The translations under genes and the position numbers were made by a program. A stretch of 64,000 nucleotides of DNA, taken from Vibrio marinisediminis. GTDB lineage: Bacteria; Pseudomonadota; Gammaproteobacteria; Enterobacterales; Vibrionaceae. Location: NCBI RefSeq assembly GCF_014050145.1, contig NZ_JACFYF010000001.1, positions 865,571 to 929,570 of the forward strand, given 5' to 3'. Positions 52,287 to 60,526 of the stretch are shown here, piece by piece (position 1 is the first letter of the stretch; every line of letters starts with the position of its first letter). The notes beneath the pieces were generated by a model, which did no database searches, was not told the origin of the DNA, and worked only from the letters and a program-made list of their open reading frames with translations.

Positions 52287-52937
52287 ATGGACAGTCGGGA
52301 ACCGAAGCAAAATAGCAGTGATAACCTAGATCAAAACCTAGGTAATAACGCCAATAGAAAACTGACGCTCAAGTTAGTAGTGGCAACCATTGCTATGTTT
52401 GGTTTTGGTTTTGCGCTAGTGCCTATCTACGACATTATGTGTGATGCACTAGGGATCAATGGCAAAACAAGCTCTGTTGCGGTTGAACAACCCATCGCTT
52501 TGGAGCCAGACACTTCACGCTCAATACGCGTTGAGTTTATTGCCCACCCTAATCCACAAATGCCTTGGGATTTCTCACCTAAAGTCGCCTCTATGGACGT
52601 TCATCCAGGCGAGGTGATTCAAACTGCCTACTTTGCCTTTAATCGAGCCGAGCGAACCATTATAGGCCAAGCGGTGCCTTCGGTGTCTCCGGGTTTAGGG
52701 GCGAGCTATTTTAATAAAGTTGAATGTTTTTGTTTTAATAAACAACCACTAGAGGGAAGAAGTCAGGCTGAAATGCCGCTGATTTTCTATATTGAGCGAG
52801 ATATACCCGAAGCGATTCACACCCTGACGCTCTCCTACACCCTCTACGATATAACTGACTCGGTAACGGAACCGGCGACGACAGCTCAGGTTAAGACAGT
52901 TACTCAGTCAAATCAGTTACAAGGAGCAACGCCATGA
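52287..52937 (+). CDS. ctaG: cytochrome c oxidase copper assembly protein Cox11/CtaG
   Basis: 216 residues from the ATG at 52287 (GAGGTGA upstream). One membrane helix (about 28-48, KLVVATIAMFGFGFALVPIY) and a periplasmic immunoglobulin-like domain. The copper-binding pair is in VECFCFNKQPL (C-x-C, near residue 147), plus YDIMCDALGING near the membrane. It delivers copper to CuB of subunit I. It lies between coxA and coxC as in many proteobacteria. Confidence 0.95.
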   Translation: MDSREPKQNSSDNLDQNLGNNANRKLTLKLVVATIAMFGFGFALVPIYDIMCDALGINGKTSSVAVEQPIALEPDTSRSIRVEFIAHPNPQMPWDFSPKVASMDVHPGEVIQTAYFAFNRAERTIIGQAVPSVSPGLGASYFNKVECFCFNKQPLEGRSQAEMPLIFYIERDIPEAIHTLTLSYTLYDITDSVTEPATTAQVKTVTQSNQLQGATP

Positions 52938-53818
52938 GTTCCAAGCCTCAATCCTATTACGTGCCAGCGCAAAGTAGTTGGCCGATTGTTGGTGCGATTG
53001 CGCTGTTTTTAGTTGCACTCGGCGCTGGCTTAACGGTGCAAACTATGAGTGATGGTGGCAGCGCGAGTGTTTTCTCGAAAGTGGTATTGGGCAGTGGGTT
53101 TCTGTTTCTGCTCTACATGTTGGCGGGCTGGTTATCTAACGTGATTAGTGAATCAATGAGTGGGCTCTATTCCGATCAAATTGCTCGGTCATTTCGTCAA
53201 GGGATGAGTTGGTTCATCTTCTCTGAAGTGATGTTCTTTGGTGCGTTTTTTGGTGCTTTGTTTTACGCGAGAATGATCTCAGTGCCTTGGCTTGGTGGAG
53301 CTGACAATAATCTCATGACTCATGAGGTGTTATGGCCAGCGTTTGATGCAGTTTGGCCACTAACGACGACGCCTAGTGGGGTCACCACCACGGCAATGAG
53401 TTGGCAGGGCATTCCGCTCAGCAACACCATCATCCTGTTACTTTCATCGATCACCTTACACATGGCGCACGTTAGCCTAGAGCGTAATAAACGCATGGCG
53501 TTGATAGTGTGGCTAGAAATAACCATCGTACTCGCGGGTTTCTTTTTGTATTACCAAGCGGTTGAGTACATTCATGCCTATCAAGATTTGGGGCTAACGC
53601 TGCAATCTGGGGTGTATGGCAATACCTTCTTCTTGTTGACGGGTTTTCACGGTTTGCATGTGTTTTTAGGCTCGATATTTTTGATTGTTCTACTAGGTCG
53701 AATTGCCAAAGACCACTTCACACCTAAAGACCATTTTGCTTTTCAGGCGGGTAGTTGGTATTGGCACTTTGTTGATGTGGTGTGGCTATGCTTATTTGTT
53801 TTTGTTTATGTACTTTAG
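52934..53818 (+). CDS. coxC: cytochrome c oxidase subunit III
   Basis: 294 residues, seven membrane helices, 4-nt overlap with ctaG. SEVMFFGAFFGALFYAR, LLLSSITLHMAHVSLE, FLLTGFHGLHVFLGSIFL and GSWYWHFVDVVWLCLFVFVY are the family blocks. It stabilises subunit I and the proton-entry path. AAGGAGC upstream is a strong ribosome site. Confidence 0.96.
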   Translation: MSSKPQSYYVPAQSSWPIVGAIALFLVALGAGLTVQTMSDGGSASVFSKVVLGSGFLFLLYMLAGWLSNVISESMSGLYSDQIARSFRQGMSWFIFSEVMFFGAFFGALFYARMISVPWLGGADNNLMTHEVLWPAFDAVWPLTTTPSGVTTTAMSWQGIPLSNTIILLLSSITLHMAHVSLERNKRMALIVWLEITIVLAGFFLYYQAVEYIHAYQDLGLTLQSGVYGNTFFLLTGFHGLHVFLGSIFLIVLLGRIAKDHFTPKDHFAFQAGSWYWHFVDVVWLCLFVFVYVL

Positions 53819-53824
53819 CGCCCA

Positions 53825-54061
53825 TCAAAACGGGCGAGAGTTGGGCTCGATAAAGCCACTAAGTAAGGCGACGAGCATTAAAATTACCGCAAGAGCAGAG
53901 AGGATCACTCGTCGTCTCAGGTAATGGCTCATTGGAGGTTGGTCTTCATCGTCTTCTTCTGATTCATTAGAACCTTTAACCATTTCTATCAGTGCCTTGG
54001 CGAGGTTAGCGATGATAAAGAGTAATAATAAAACCAGCAGTAATTTGAATAGAAAAACCAT
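53825..54061 (-). CDS. DUF2909-family twin-helix protein, antisense in the oxidase operon
   Basis: 78 residues from the ATG at 54061 (AGGAAGG 6 nt upstream). Two membrane helices (about 2-24 and 54-72) joined by an acidic loop NESEEDDEDQPP. It is on the strand opposite to the cox operon between coxC and surf1, and its start codon lies only 22 bp from that of surf1. DUF2909 genes are commonly seen at this place in Vibrio and Shewanella-type oxidase loci. A role in oxidase assembly or insertion is plausible from context only. Confidence 0.75.
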   Translation of the reverse strand: MVFLFKLLLVLLLLFIIANLAKALIEMVKGSNESEEDDEDQPPMSHYLRRRVILSALAVILMLVALLSGFIEPNSRPF

Positions 54062-54083
54062 TATGCCTTCCTCTGGTGGATTA

Positions 54084-54809
54084 ATGAAACAGCCGTTTTT
54101 TTGGTTAGCTTTAACATTAACCTTGGTTGCTATTTCGATATTGGTCAACCTAGGATTTTGGCAACTTAGCCGAGCAGAACAGAAGCAATTAATACAAAGC
54201 CAGCTAGATATTAACTCGCGTCAGGATTGGCAATCATTGAATACTTTTATCAATAGAGAAACTGATGTTGAGTTAATTACTGGGTCGAGAGTGGTTGCAG
54301 ATTTGACGCCAATGGAAGGTCGATACGTACTACTTGATAACCAAGTCTTCGAAGGTGAAGTGGGTTATTTGGCACTGCAACTTATGGAAACTGAACTTGG
54401 ACAATATGTGCTGTTAGAGAGAGGCTTCATTGCGGGTACCGATTCACGCTCACAACTGCCACCTGTTGAATGGTTGACTGAGGAATATCAAGGGCGTGGG
54501 CGATTATACGTACGTTCTAATAATCCTTTGAGTGATGCATTGATGCTAGAGCAAACCAGTCCCGCGAGAATTCAGAACTTGAATCTTAAGCAACTGGGAG
54601 AAGCTTGGCAACTTCCGTTAGAACACTTTGTCTTTCAACCTCAACAAGAGGGATGGATCTACCCTCAACCATGGCGACCTGTACCAATGAATGATCAAAA
54701 GCACATTGGTTATGCTGTTCAATGGTTTGCAATGGCAATGGCTTTGACCGTGCTTGGAGTGATCTGGCTTCGCAAGGCATTGAGAAGCTCGACTAAGGAG
54801 AGTCTATGA
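54084..54809 (+). CDS. SURF1-family cytochrome oxidase assembly protein
   Basis: 241 residues from the ATG at 54084 (GGTGGA upstream). Two membrane helices, at the N-terminus (about 4-24) and C-terminus (about 212-230), enclose a periplasmic domain. LGFWQLSRAEQKQ after the first helix, GRYVLLDNQVFEGEVGYLAL and the final HIGYAVQWFAMAMAL are Surf1 signatures. It helps insert heme a into subunit I. It is likely read through from coxC or from a promoter inside the antisense gene. Confidence 0.92.
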   Translation: MKQPFFWLALTLTLVAISILVNLGFWQLSRAEQKQLIQSQLDINSRQDWQSLNTFINRETDVELITGSRVVADLTPMEGRYVLLDNQVFEGEVGYLALQLMETELGQYVLLERGFIAGTDSRSQLPPVEWLTEEYQGRGRLYVRSNNPLSDALMLEQTSPARIQNLNLKQLGEAWQLPLEHFVFQPQQEGWIYPQPWRPVPMNDQKHIGYAVQWFAMAMALTVLGVIWLRKALRSSTKESL

Positions 54810-55354
54810 ATAATACGCTAACTCGTAGCCGGTTAAAGTTATTGGCATTACTTTTAGTCTTTGCATTGCCCGCGATACTGGCCAAGTTGGTACTGAGTCA
54901 ACATTGGTATAACTCCGGAGTGACGAATAAGGGCAGGTTAATTGACCCAAGCAATAATCTCCAAGCATTGGGGGTGGCTAACCCATATCAGGGGGCTAAG
55001 TGGCAGCTTGGTTATGTGCTCCCTGAACATTGTGACACATTCTGTAAACAGCAAATTCACTACTTACAGCAAAGTCACGTTGCTTTAGGAAAGTATCAAC
55101 AGCGCGTGGTACCAGTGATTTTGGTGGGCGAACAGAGTGACCCTGAAATGGTTGCTCAATTGCCGCTTGATATGCTCCAAGTGAATGACTCGTTTACCAA
55201 TGTTGTGGGCAGCTTTGAGTATGTAATCGTAGACCCCTTGGGGCAATTGGTTATGCGCTATCCGCAGGTTGATTCGGAGCAAAACCTAGTCGCGCAAAGT
55301 AAAGGACTACTGGCTGATCTAAGAAAGCTACTCAAATTATCCCGAGTGGGTTAG
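54806..55354 (+). CDS. SCO-like thioredoxin-fold oxidase assembly protein (membrane-anchored)
   Basis: 182 residues, 4-nt overlap with surf1. N-terminal membrane anchor (about 10-32), then a periplasmic domain with C-D-T-F-C (near 77-81 in LPEHCDTFCKQQ), the CxxxC spacing of copper-binding SCO proteins, and a thioredoxin-like strand EYVIVDPLGQLVMRYPQ. The distal His of true SCO proteins is not obvious. Position among oxidase assembly genes suggests a copper or thiol role. Confidence 0.78.
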   Translation: MNNTLTRSRLKLLALLLVFALPAILAKLVLSQHWYNSGVTNKGRLIDPSNNLQALGVANPYQGAKWQLGYVLPEHCDTFCKQQIHYLQQSHVALGKYQQRVVPVILVGEQSDPEMVAQLPLDMLQVNDSFTNVVGSFEYVIVDPLGQLVMRYPQVDSEQNLVAQSKGLLADLRKLLKLSRVG

Positions 55355-55363
55355 GGGGCGATG

Positions 55364-56401
55364 ATGACGCTAAAACGTTTATTGCAGCTGAGTTTGATCA
55401 TGACATTTTGTGTCATTTTACTTGGTGCTTATACCCGTTTAGCTGATGCCGGATTAGGTTGCCCTGATTGGCCGGGTTGTTATGGGCAATTAGCAGTGCC
55501 AAGTAATCAAGCGGATTTGGCGAAAGCGAATGCTCTGTTTCCTGAGCTAACGGTACAAGCTGATAAGGCGTGGCTAGAAATGATCCATCGCTACTTTGCT
55601 GGCACCTTAGGTCTATTAGTGTTTGCCATCACTGGTACTGCACTAGCGCAGAAGCGAGGTGGTCGGTTATTGCCAATTGCAGTATCACTGGTGGTGGTTT
55701 TTCAAGCGCTACTAGGGATGTGGACGGTCACCTTGAAGCTGATGCCAGTCGTGGTTATGGGGCATCTAATTGGTGGTTTTACGCTGTTTAGTTTACTCGC
55801 ACTGCTCTACTGGCGAGTGACACAAACCAAATTGAACCATCAGGTCAAGATAGGGATGGGGTTACGCTTTCTTGCTTTTATTACCTTCGCCGTCGTTGTA
55901 TTGCAGATTGCACTTGGTGGTTGGACATCTTCAAATTACGCTGCGTTGATGTGTACCGAATTACCCATTTGTCAGGGGGATTGGCGACAATATTTAGATG
56001 TTAAGAACGCATTTAATCTGATTCAACCTGCTCGTGATACCTATGAGCATGGCACGTTAGATTATGGTGCACGTATGACTATTCATGTCACACATCGTCT
56101 TGGCGCTATGGTAACTTTTGCTATGGTATTGCTGCTCATCATTCGGTTGTTGTATCAAAATTCGGCTCTCTATCGACAGCAAGCATTGATGTTAACCATT
56201 TTGCTATTTACCCAAGTCGCGCTTGGAATAAGCAATGTTTCATTCGGTTTACCACTGGCAGTGGCGGTTGCCCATAATTTAGTGGCCGCGCTTTTACTAC
56301 TGAACACACTCTATATCAACCATATTATTTGGCGCACTAGTAGTCATTCAATGAAGAGTGTTGATCATCGCTCTCTGGGCAAGGAGGCCTTCTATGAGTA
56401 A
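55364..56401 (+). CDS. ctaA: heme A synthase (CtaA/COX15)
   Basis: 345 residues, eight membrane helices. It oxidises the heme O methyl group to make heme [22 protein letters not shown] (near 22-42) is the conserved first loop; conserved histidines for the two hemes are in [32 protein letters not shown] and VAHNLVAAL. Two ATGs (55361, 55364) compete; the second is better spaced from AGGGGG. Overlaps cyoE by 8 nt. Confidence 0.95.
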   Translation: MTLKRLLQLSLIMTFCVILLGAYTRLADAGLGCPDWPGCYGQLAVPSNQADLAKANALFPELTVQADKAWLEMIHRYFAGTLGLLVFAITGTALAQKRGGRLLPIAVSLVVVFQALLGMWTVTLKLMPVVVMGHLIGGFTLFSLLALLYWRVTQTKLNHQVKIGMGLRFLAFITFAVVVLQIALGGWTSSNYAALMCTELPICQGDWRQYLDVKNAFNLIQPARDTYEHGTLDYGARMTIHVTHRLGAMVTFAMVLLLIIRLLYQNSALYRQQALMLTILLFTQVALGISNVSFGLPLAVAVAHNLVAALLLLNTLYINHIIWRTSSHSMKSVDHRSLGKEAFYE

Positions 56402-57299
56402 ATCAATTAGCGTTGAATTAACCCAAGACCGTTCCATTTGGCGTAGCTACTTAACACTGACAAAGCCGAAGGTCGTTGCTCTGATGCTGTTGACTGCGCT
56501 GGTGGGAATGTGTCTCGCGGTGCCTGGAACCCTGCCCTTGCAGCAGAGCCTATTGGGAATGCTCGGGATTGGTTTGATGGCAGGCTCAGCGGCCGCATTT
56601 AACCATCTGATTGATAGGCGTATTGACGCGATCATGTTTCGTACTCACCGCCGTCCTTTACCCAGTGGTGATATTGCACCGAGTCGCGTGGCTCTGTTCG
56701 CAACAGGAATAGGGCTTGTGGGGTTCGTCGTACTTTACACTGGAGTTAACGGACTCACTGCATGGTTAACGTTTGCCAGTTTGTTGGGCTATGCGGTGGT
56801 TTACACTATGTATCTAAAGCGGGCGACTCCGCAAAATATAGTGATTGCCGGTATTGCTGGCGCAATGCCTCCGCTGCTTGGTTGGACAGCTGTCACCGGT
56901 GAATTGCACGGTAATGCGTGGTTGTTGGTGATGATTATCTTTATCTGGACGCCACCACACTTCTGGGCGCTCGCGATTCATCGTAAGGCGGATTATGCCA
57001 AAGCTGATATACCCATGTTGCCGGTTACTCATGGTGAGGAGTACACCAAAACTTCAATATTGCTCTACACCATTTTGTTATCCGTTGTCTGTTTGCTACC
57101 AGCTTTGGTGGGTATGTCAGGCACGCTGTATTGGGTTGGGGCAAGCTTGTTAAGTTTGGGCTTTATTGGTTATGCGTGGAAGCTAAAATACAACCCAAAT
57201 GAGAAAACCGCGATCGAAACATTTAAGTTTTCTATTTACCACTTGATGATGTTGTTTTTGCTCTTATTGGTTGATCACTATTGGTTATCAAACACATAG
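56394..57299 (+). CDS. cyoE: protoheme IX farnesyltransferase (heme O synthase)
   Basis: 301 residues from the ATG at 56394, with AAGGAGG 7 nt upstream. UbiA-type prenyltransferase with about nine membrane helices. The two Asp motifs are present: [15 protein letters not shown] and [15 protein letters not shown]. It converts heme B to heme O, the substrate of the preceding ctaA. Last assembly gene of the oxidase operon. Confidence 0.96.
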   Translation: MSKSISVELTQDRSIWRSYLTLTKPKVVALMLLTALVGMCLAVPGTLPLQQSLLGMLGIGLMAGSAAAFNHLIDRRIDAIMFRTHRRPLPSGDIAPSRVALFATGIGLVGFVVLYTGVNGLTAWLTFASLLGYAVVYTMYLKRATPQNIVIAGIAGAMPPLLGWTAVTGELHGNAWLLVMIIFIWTPPHFWALAIHRKADYAKADIPMLPVTHGEEYTKTSILLYTILLSVVCLLPALVGMSGTLYWVGASLLSLGFIGYAWKLKYNPNEKTAIETFKFSIYHLMMLFLLLLVDHYWLSNT

Positions 57300-57416
57300 C
57301 TCAAGCCGACATTCATACGGCTGAAAAACAGCGAAGCTGCCTTCCCTGTAGAAGGCAACTCGCGTATGCTGTTGAAACTCCAAGGAATGGTCAGTTAGTA
57401 AAAGTAGTCTTTCAGC

Positions 57417-57818
57417 ATGCATCGTAGTAGTTTGTTTTTTAATCGCCGTGTCAGCGTATTGTTTTTGTTAGTGCTTATTGGTGGCACAGCCTCTTTAGCT
57501 AAATCATTAAACTACCATGGCAATGTGGTGCACCAGGTGGAAACCCTTTTGGGCGGTGCGTGGGTTCTCCATGTTGTACTCTCTATTAGCTTAGGTTTCG
57601 TTGCTCATTGGGCGACGCCTAGATATTATTTCCGCAATACACACTTCCGTTTCCCTCCATTATTAGTTGTCATTTTGGTCGCAGTGATTGTTGATGAAGT
57701 TCTACAAGCCTTTATACCAAGACGAGAATTTTCGATAATCGATCTAGCCATTAATATCTCAGGCTTAATGCTGGGTGCTGTGCTTCATCGCTTGTGGCTG
57801 AAAAAGAGTGGAGTTTAG
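57417..57818 (+). CDS. VanZ-like membrane protein
   Basis: 133 residues with four hydrophobic segments. DEVLQAFIPRREFSIIDLAI followed by NISGLMLGA (near 92-118) matches the VanZ pattern D-E-x-x-Q...R-x-x-x-x-x-D-x-x-x-N-x-x-G. Despite the name, most chromosomal VanZ-like proteins have no proven antibiotic role. It lies 117 bp after cyoE. Confidence 0.82.
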   Translation: MHRSSLFFNRRVSVLFLLVLIGGTASLAKSLNYHGNVVHQVETLLGGAWVLHVVLSISLGFVAHWATPRYYFRNTHFRFPPLLVVILVAVIVDEVLQAFIPRREFSIIDLAINISGLMLGAVLHRLWLKKSGV

Positions 57819-58227
57819 CTCCCAATGAAAAGTTCTGTGAACTCTCTCCGTGCACTGCGCACGTTTTTCTTTACTGTACAAAGTGTTAGTAACATATAAA
57901 TACGCCTTTAACCTGTCTATTTTGCAACGGTGGGTTATATTTTTTACATAAAATCGTTTTATTGGTTGACTCTATCTTTTTGAAAAATAAAGGTGATTTA
58001 CGGATCTTCTCTCTGTGTATACATTTCATGGTTGTGGTGTAAGTTATTTTTTACATGAATGCTCATTTGTAAAAAATGGCAAATTATTGCCTTTTAAAAT
58101 AAAAAGTGGTTGCAAGCTTTGTTTTAGGCGGATAAGTTAGATGTGACAGGGAAAATATAGGACGGTAGCGAGTTGAATATAATTTTATATAAGCAACTTG
58201 CCCGCCACATAATAGGAAGAAGTAGCG
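57819..58227. other. upstream region of aroG
   Basis: About 410 bp, AT-rich, no gene seen. It contains a strong TyrR-type box at 58038 and weaker TTTACA half-sites at 57943-57948 and TGTAAA at 58068-58073. Confidence 0.5.
58038..58055 (+). promoter_or_regulatory. TyrR-type box upstream of aroG
   Basis: TGTAAG-TTATTT-TTTACA matches the TyrR consensus TGTAAA-N6-TTTACA at 11 of 12 positions, 170 bp upstream of aroG. TyrR control of DAHP synthases is established in enterobacteria. Confidence 0.65.
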
Positions 58228-59283
58228 ATGTTTCAAACTGATGATGTACGAATTAATAAAGTAAAAGAGTTATTGCCACCAATTGCCGTTTTAGAGAAGT
58301 TTCCGGCAACAGAAACCGCTTCTTCAACTACTTTTCGTTCGCGTGAAGCCATTTCCGATATTCTACAAGATAAAGATGATCGTCTACTTGTTGTTGTTGG
58401 ACCATGTTCAATTCATGACCCACAAGCCGCGTTAGAATATGGAAAAAAACTAAAAGTCCTTCGTGAAGAATTAAGCGAAGAACTTGAAGTTGTTATGCGT
58501 GTTTATTTTGAGAAACCGCGTACGACTGTCGGCTGGAAAGGGCTGATCAACGACCCATATTTGAACGACACCTTTAAAATTAATGATGGTCTAAGAATTG
58601 CTCGTAAACTGTTACTGGACCTGACCGATTTAGGTATGCCGACGGCTACCGAGTTTCTTGATATGATTAGCCCGCAATACGTTGCTGACCTTATTAGTTG
58701 GGGTGCTATCGGTGCGCGTACGACAGAGTCTCAAGTTCACCGTGAATTGTCTTCAGGTCTTTCTTGCCCTGTAGGGTTTAAAAATGGCACTGACGGTAAT
58801 ATTAAAATCGCATCGGATGCTATTCGTTCTGCGAGTGCACCGCATCATTTCTTATCAGTAACGAAGTTTGGTCATTCTGCAATTATCGAAACAGGCGGAA
58901 ACCCTGATTGCCATCTTATTTTGCGTGGTGGTAAAGAGCCAAATTACAGCGCAGAGCATGTTGGTTCGATCAAGCAGGAGCTTGAAGCTTCTGGTTTGCC
59001 ACAAAAAGTAATGATTGATTTCAGCCACGCCAACAGCTCGAAAAAGTACCAGCGCCAAATTAACGTGTCTGAAGATGTCGCCGGCCAAATTGCGGGTGGT
59101 GAAGATGCAATCTTTGGTGTAATGATCGAATCACATCTAACCGAAGGTCGACAAGATTTGATTGACGGAAAGGTTGCTAATTATGGTCAATCAATTACAG
59201 ATGCTTGTATCGGTTGGGAAGACACCGAGAAAGTGCTCAAGCAACTTGCAGATGCAGTGAAAGCGCGTCGCGCAGCAAAATAG
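58228..59283 (+). CDS. aroG: 3-deoxy-7-phosphoheptulonate (DAHP) synthase, AroG-like
   Basis: 351 residues, class I alpha DAHP synthase. It joins PEP and erythrose 4-phosphate at the entry to aromatic synthesis. GPCSIHDP near 58, RVYFEKPRTTVGWKGL near 91-106, SQVHRELSSG, PVGFKNGTDG near 187, VTKFGHSA and DFSHANSSK near 266 line the active site and metal. The N-terminus DDVRINKVKELLPPIAVLE is closest to E. coli AroG, the Phe-sensitive enzyme; feedback type is inferred. GGAAGAAG upstream. Confidence 0.95.
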   Translation: MFQTDDVRINKVKELLPPIAVLEKFPATETASSTTFRSREAISDILQDKDDRLLVVVGPCSIHDPQAALEYGKKLKVLREELSEELEVVMRVYFEKPRTTVGWKGLINDPYLNDTFKINDGLRIARKLLLDLTDLGMPTATEFLDMISPQYVADLISWGAIGARTTESQVHRELSSGLSCPVGFKNGTDGNIKIASDAIRSASAPHHFLSVTKFGHSAIIETGGNPDCHLILRGGKEPNYSAEHVGSIKQELEASGLPQKVMIDFSHANSSKKYQRQINVSEDVAGQIAGGEDAIFGVMIESHLTEGRQDLIDGKVANYGQSITDACIGWEDTEKVLKQLADAVKARRAAK

Positions 59284-59303
59284 CATTAATTAATATTCTC
59301 TCT

Positions 59304-59329
59304 AAGGCTCCTTTATGGAGCCTTTTTTA
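59304..59329 (+). terminator. terminator of aroG
   Basis: AAGGCTCC/GGAGCCTT stem with TTTTTT, about 20 nt after the stop. Confidence 0.9.
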
Positions 59330-59545
59330 TTTCATTTATACTATTCGTCAAAACAATGAGTTAGTTATCTTCTAAACTTAGATCAATAGGTACTTAGCAC
59401 GTTCTATTTTCTGGTGCGAGTTCGAAGAAGCTTATTGTGCGGCATAACCCATAATTAGAACTTCATCACGGTTTAGACTGGAGTTCATATTGAGCAATTA
59501 GGGGATAAGGCATAGCCTAAGTTTAGATTATTTAGGAGGTAAGAC

Positions 59546-60454
59546 ATGGTGTCTAAAGTGACTATTGGTCCACAAGGACCAGAATTGTCGGAACTTGTGC
59601 AAGGGTATTGGCGTTTGGGCGAATGGGGTATGACACCCCAGCAACGACTAACGTTTCTAAAGCAGCACATCGATTTAGGGATTTCTACGGTCGATCATGC
59701 CGATATCTACGGAAATTATGAGTGTGAAAAGCTATTTGGCGAAGCCCTAAAACTGGATAGCTCGGTGCGCGACCAAATTGAAATCGTGACCAAGTGTGAT
59801 ATCAACCTTTGTACTGATAAGTTTCCTCAACGTAAAGTAAACTATTACGATACGAGTTCGGCTCATATTTATGAGTCAGTAAACAATTCATTGAGCCGCT
59901 TAGGTGTGGAGCAGATTGACCTTCTTCTAATCCATCGTCCAGATGTTCTCATGGATGCAGATGAAGTGGCTGAAGCGTTTGCGGAGCTACACAAAGTAGG
60001 TAAGGTTAAACACTTTGGTGTGTCTAACTTTAACGCTCGTCAATTTGAGTTACTCCAGTCTCGAGTTCATAAACCGTTAGTGACGAACCAAGTCGAAATT
60101 AATCCGCTTAATTTTGAGGTTGCCCATGACGGTACGTTAGATCAACTACAAATGACCCGCATTCGCCCCATGGCATGGTCTTGTTTAGGAGGTGGAGAAA
60201 TCTTTACCGGTAAAACTGAACAAGCTGAGCGTGTGCGTACTGAATTAGAGCTACTGCGTGATGAGGTTGGTGCTAATTCGATTGACGAAGTGATCTACGC
60301 ATGGGTTCGCAAGCTACCGTCTAAGCCACTGGCGATTATTGGATCTGGTAAAATTGATCGTGTCGAAGCTGCGGTCAATGCTCTGGGTATCGAACTTACG
60401 CGCGAGCAATGGTATCGTGTTTGGGTTGCTTCAAAAGGGCACGGTGTGCCTTAG
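59546..60454 (+). CDS. aldo/keto reductase, YdhF-like
   Basis: 302 residues, (beta/alpha)8 barrel. The catalytic tetrad is visible: Asp in STVDHADIYG with the Tyr five residues on, Lys in EIVTKCDI near 84, and His in LLLIHRPD near 130. The C-terminal IIGSGKIDRVEAAV binds NADPH. Closely resembles E. coli YdhF. Substrate unknown. TTAGGAGG is a strong site. Confidence 0.92.
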   Translation: MVSKVTIGPQGPELSELVQGYWRLGEWGMTPQQRLTFLKQHIDLGISTVDHADIYGNYECEKLFGEALKLDSSVRDQIEIVTKCDINLCTDKFPQRKVNYYDTSSAHIYESVNNSLSRLGVEQIDLLLIHRPDVLMDADEVAEAFAELHKVGKVKHFGVSNFNARQFELLQSRVHKPLVTNQVEINPLNFEVAHDGTLDQLQMTRIRPMAWSCLGGGEIFTGKTEQAERVRTELELLRDEVGANSIDEVIYAWVRKLPSKPLAIIGSGKIDRVEAAVNALGIELTREQWYRVWVASKGHGVP

Positions 60455-60472
60455 CCAATAAACGTAATTGAA

Positions 60473-60498
60473 GAGCCAACCTTGCGGTTGGCTTTTTT
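60473..60498 (+). terminator. terminator of the aldo/keto reductase gene
   Basis: GCCAACC/GGTTGGC stem with a short loop and TTTTTT, between convergent genes. Confidence 0.88.
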
Positions 60499-60526
60499 GT
60501 GGAAAATCATTGTTGAGCCGTGAATG

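Noticed and set aside
57338-57357. TGCCTTC/GAAGGCA hairpin after cyoE as a terminator
   Set aside because: Short stem and no T tract; it may be incidental, and the VanZ-like gene follows on the same strand.
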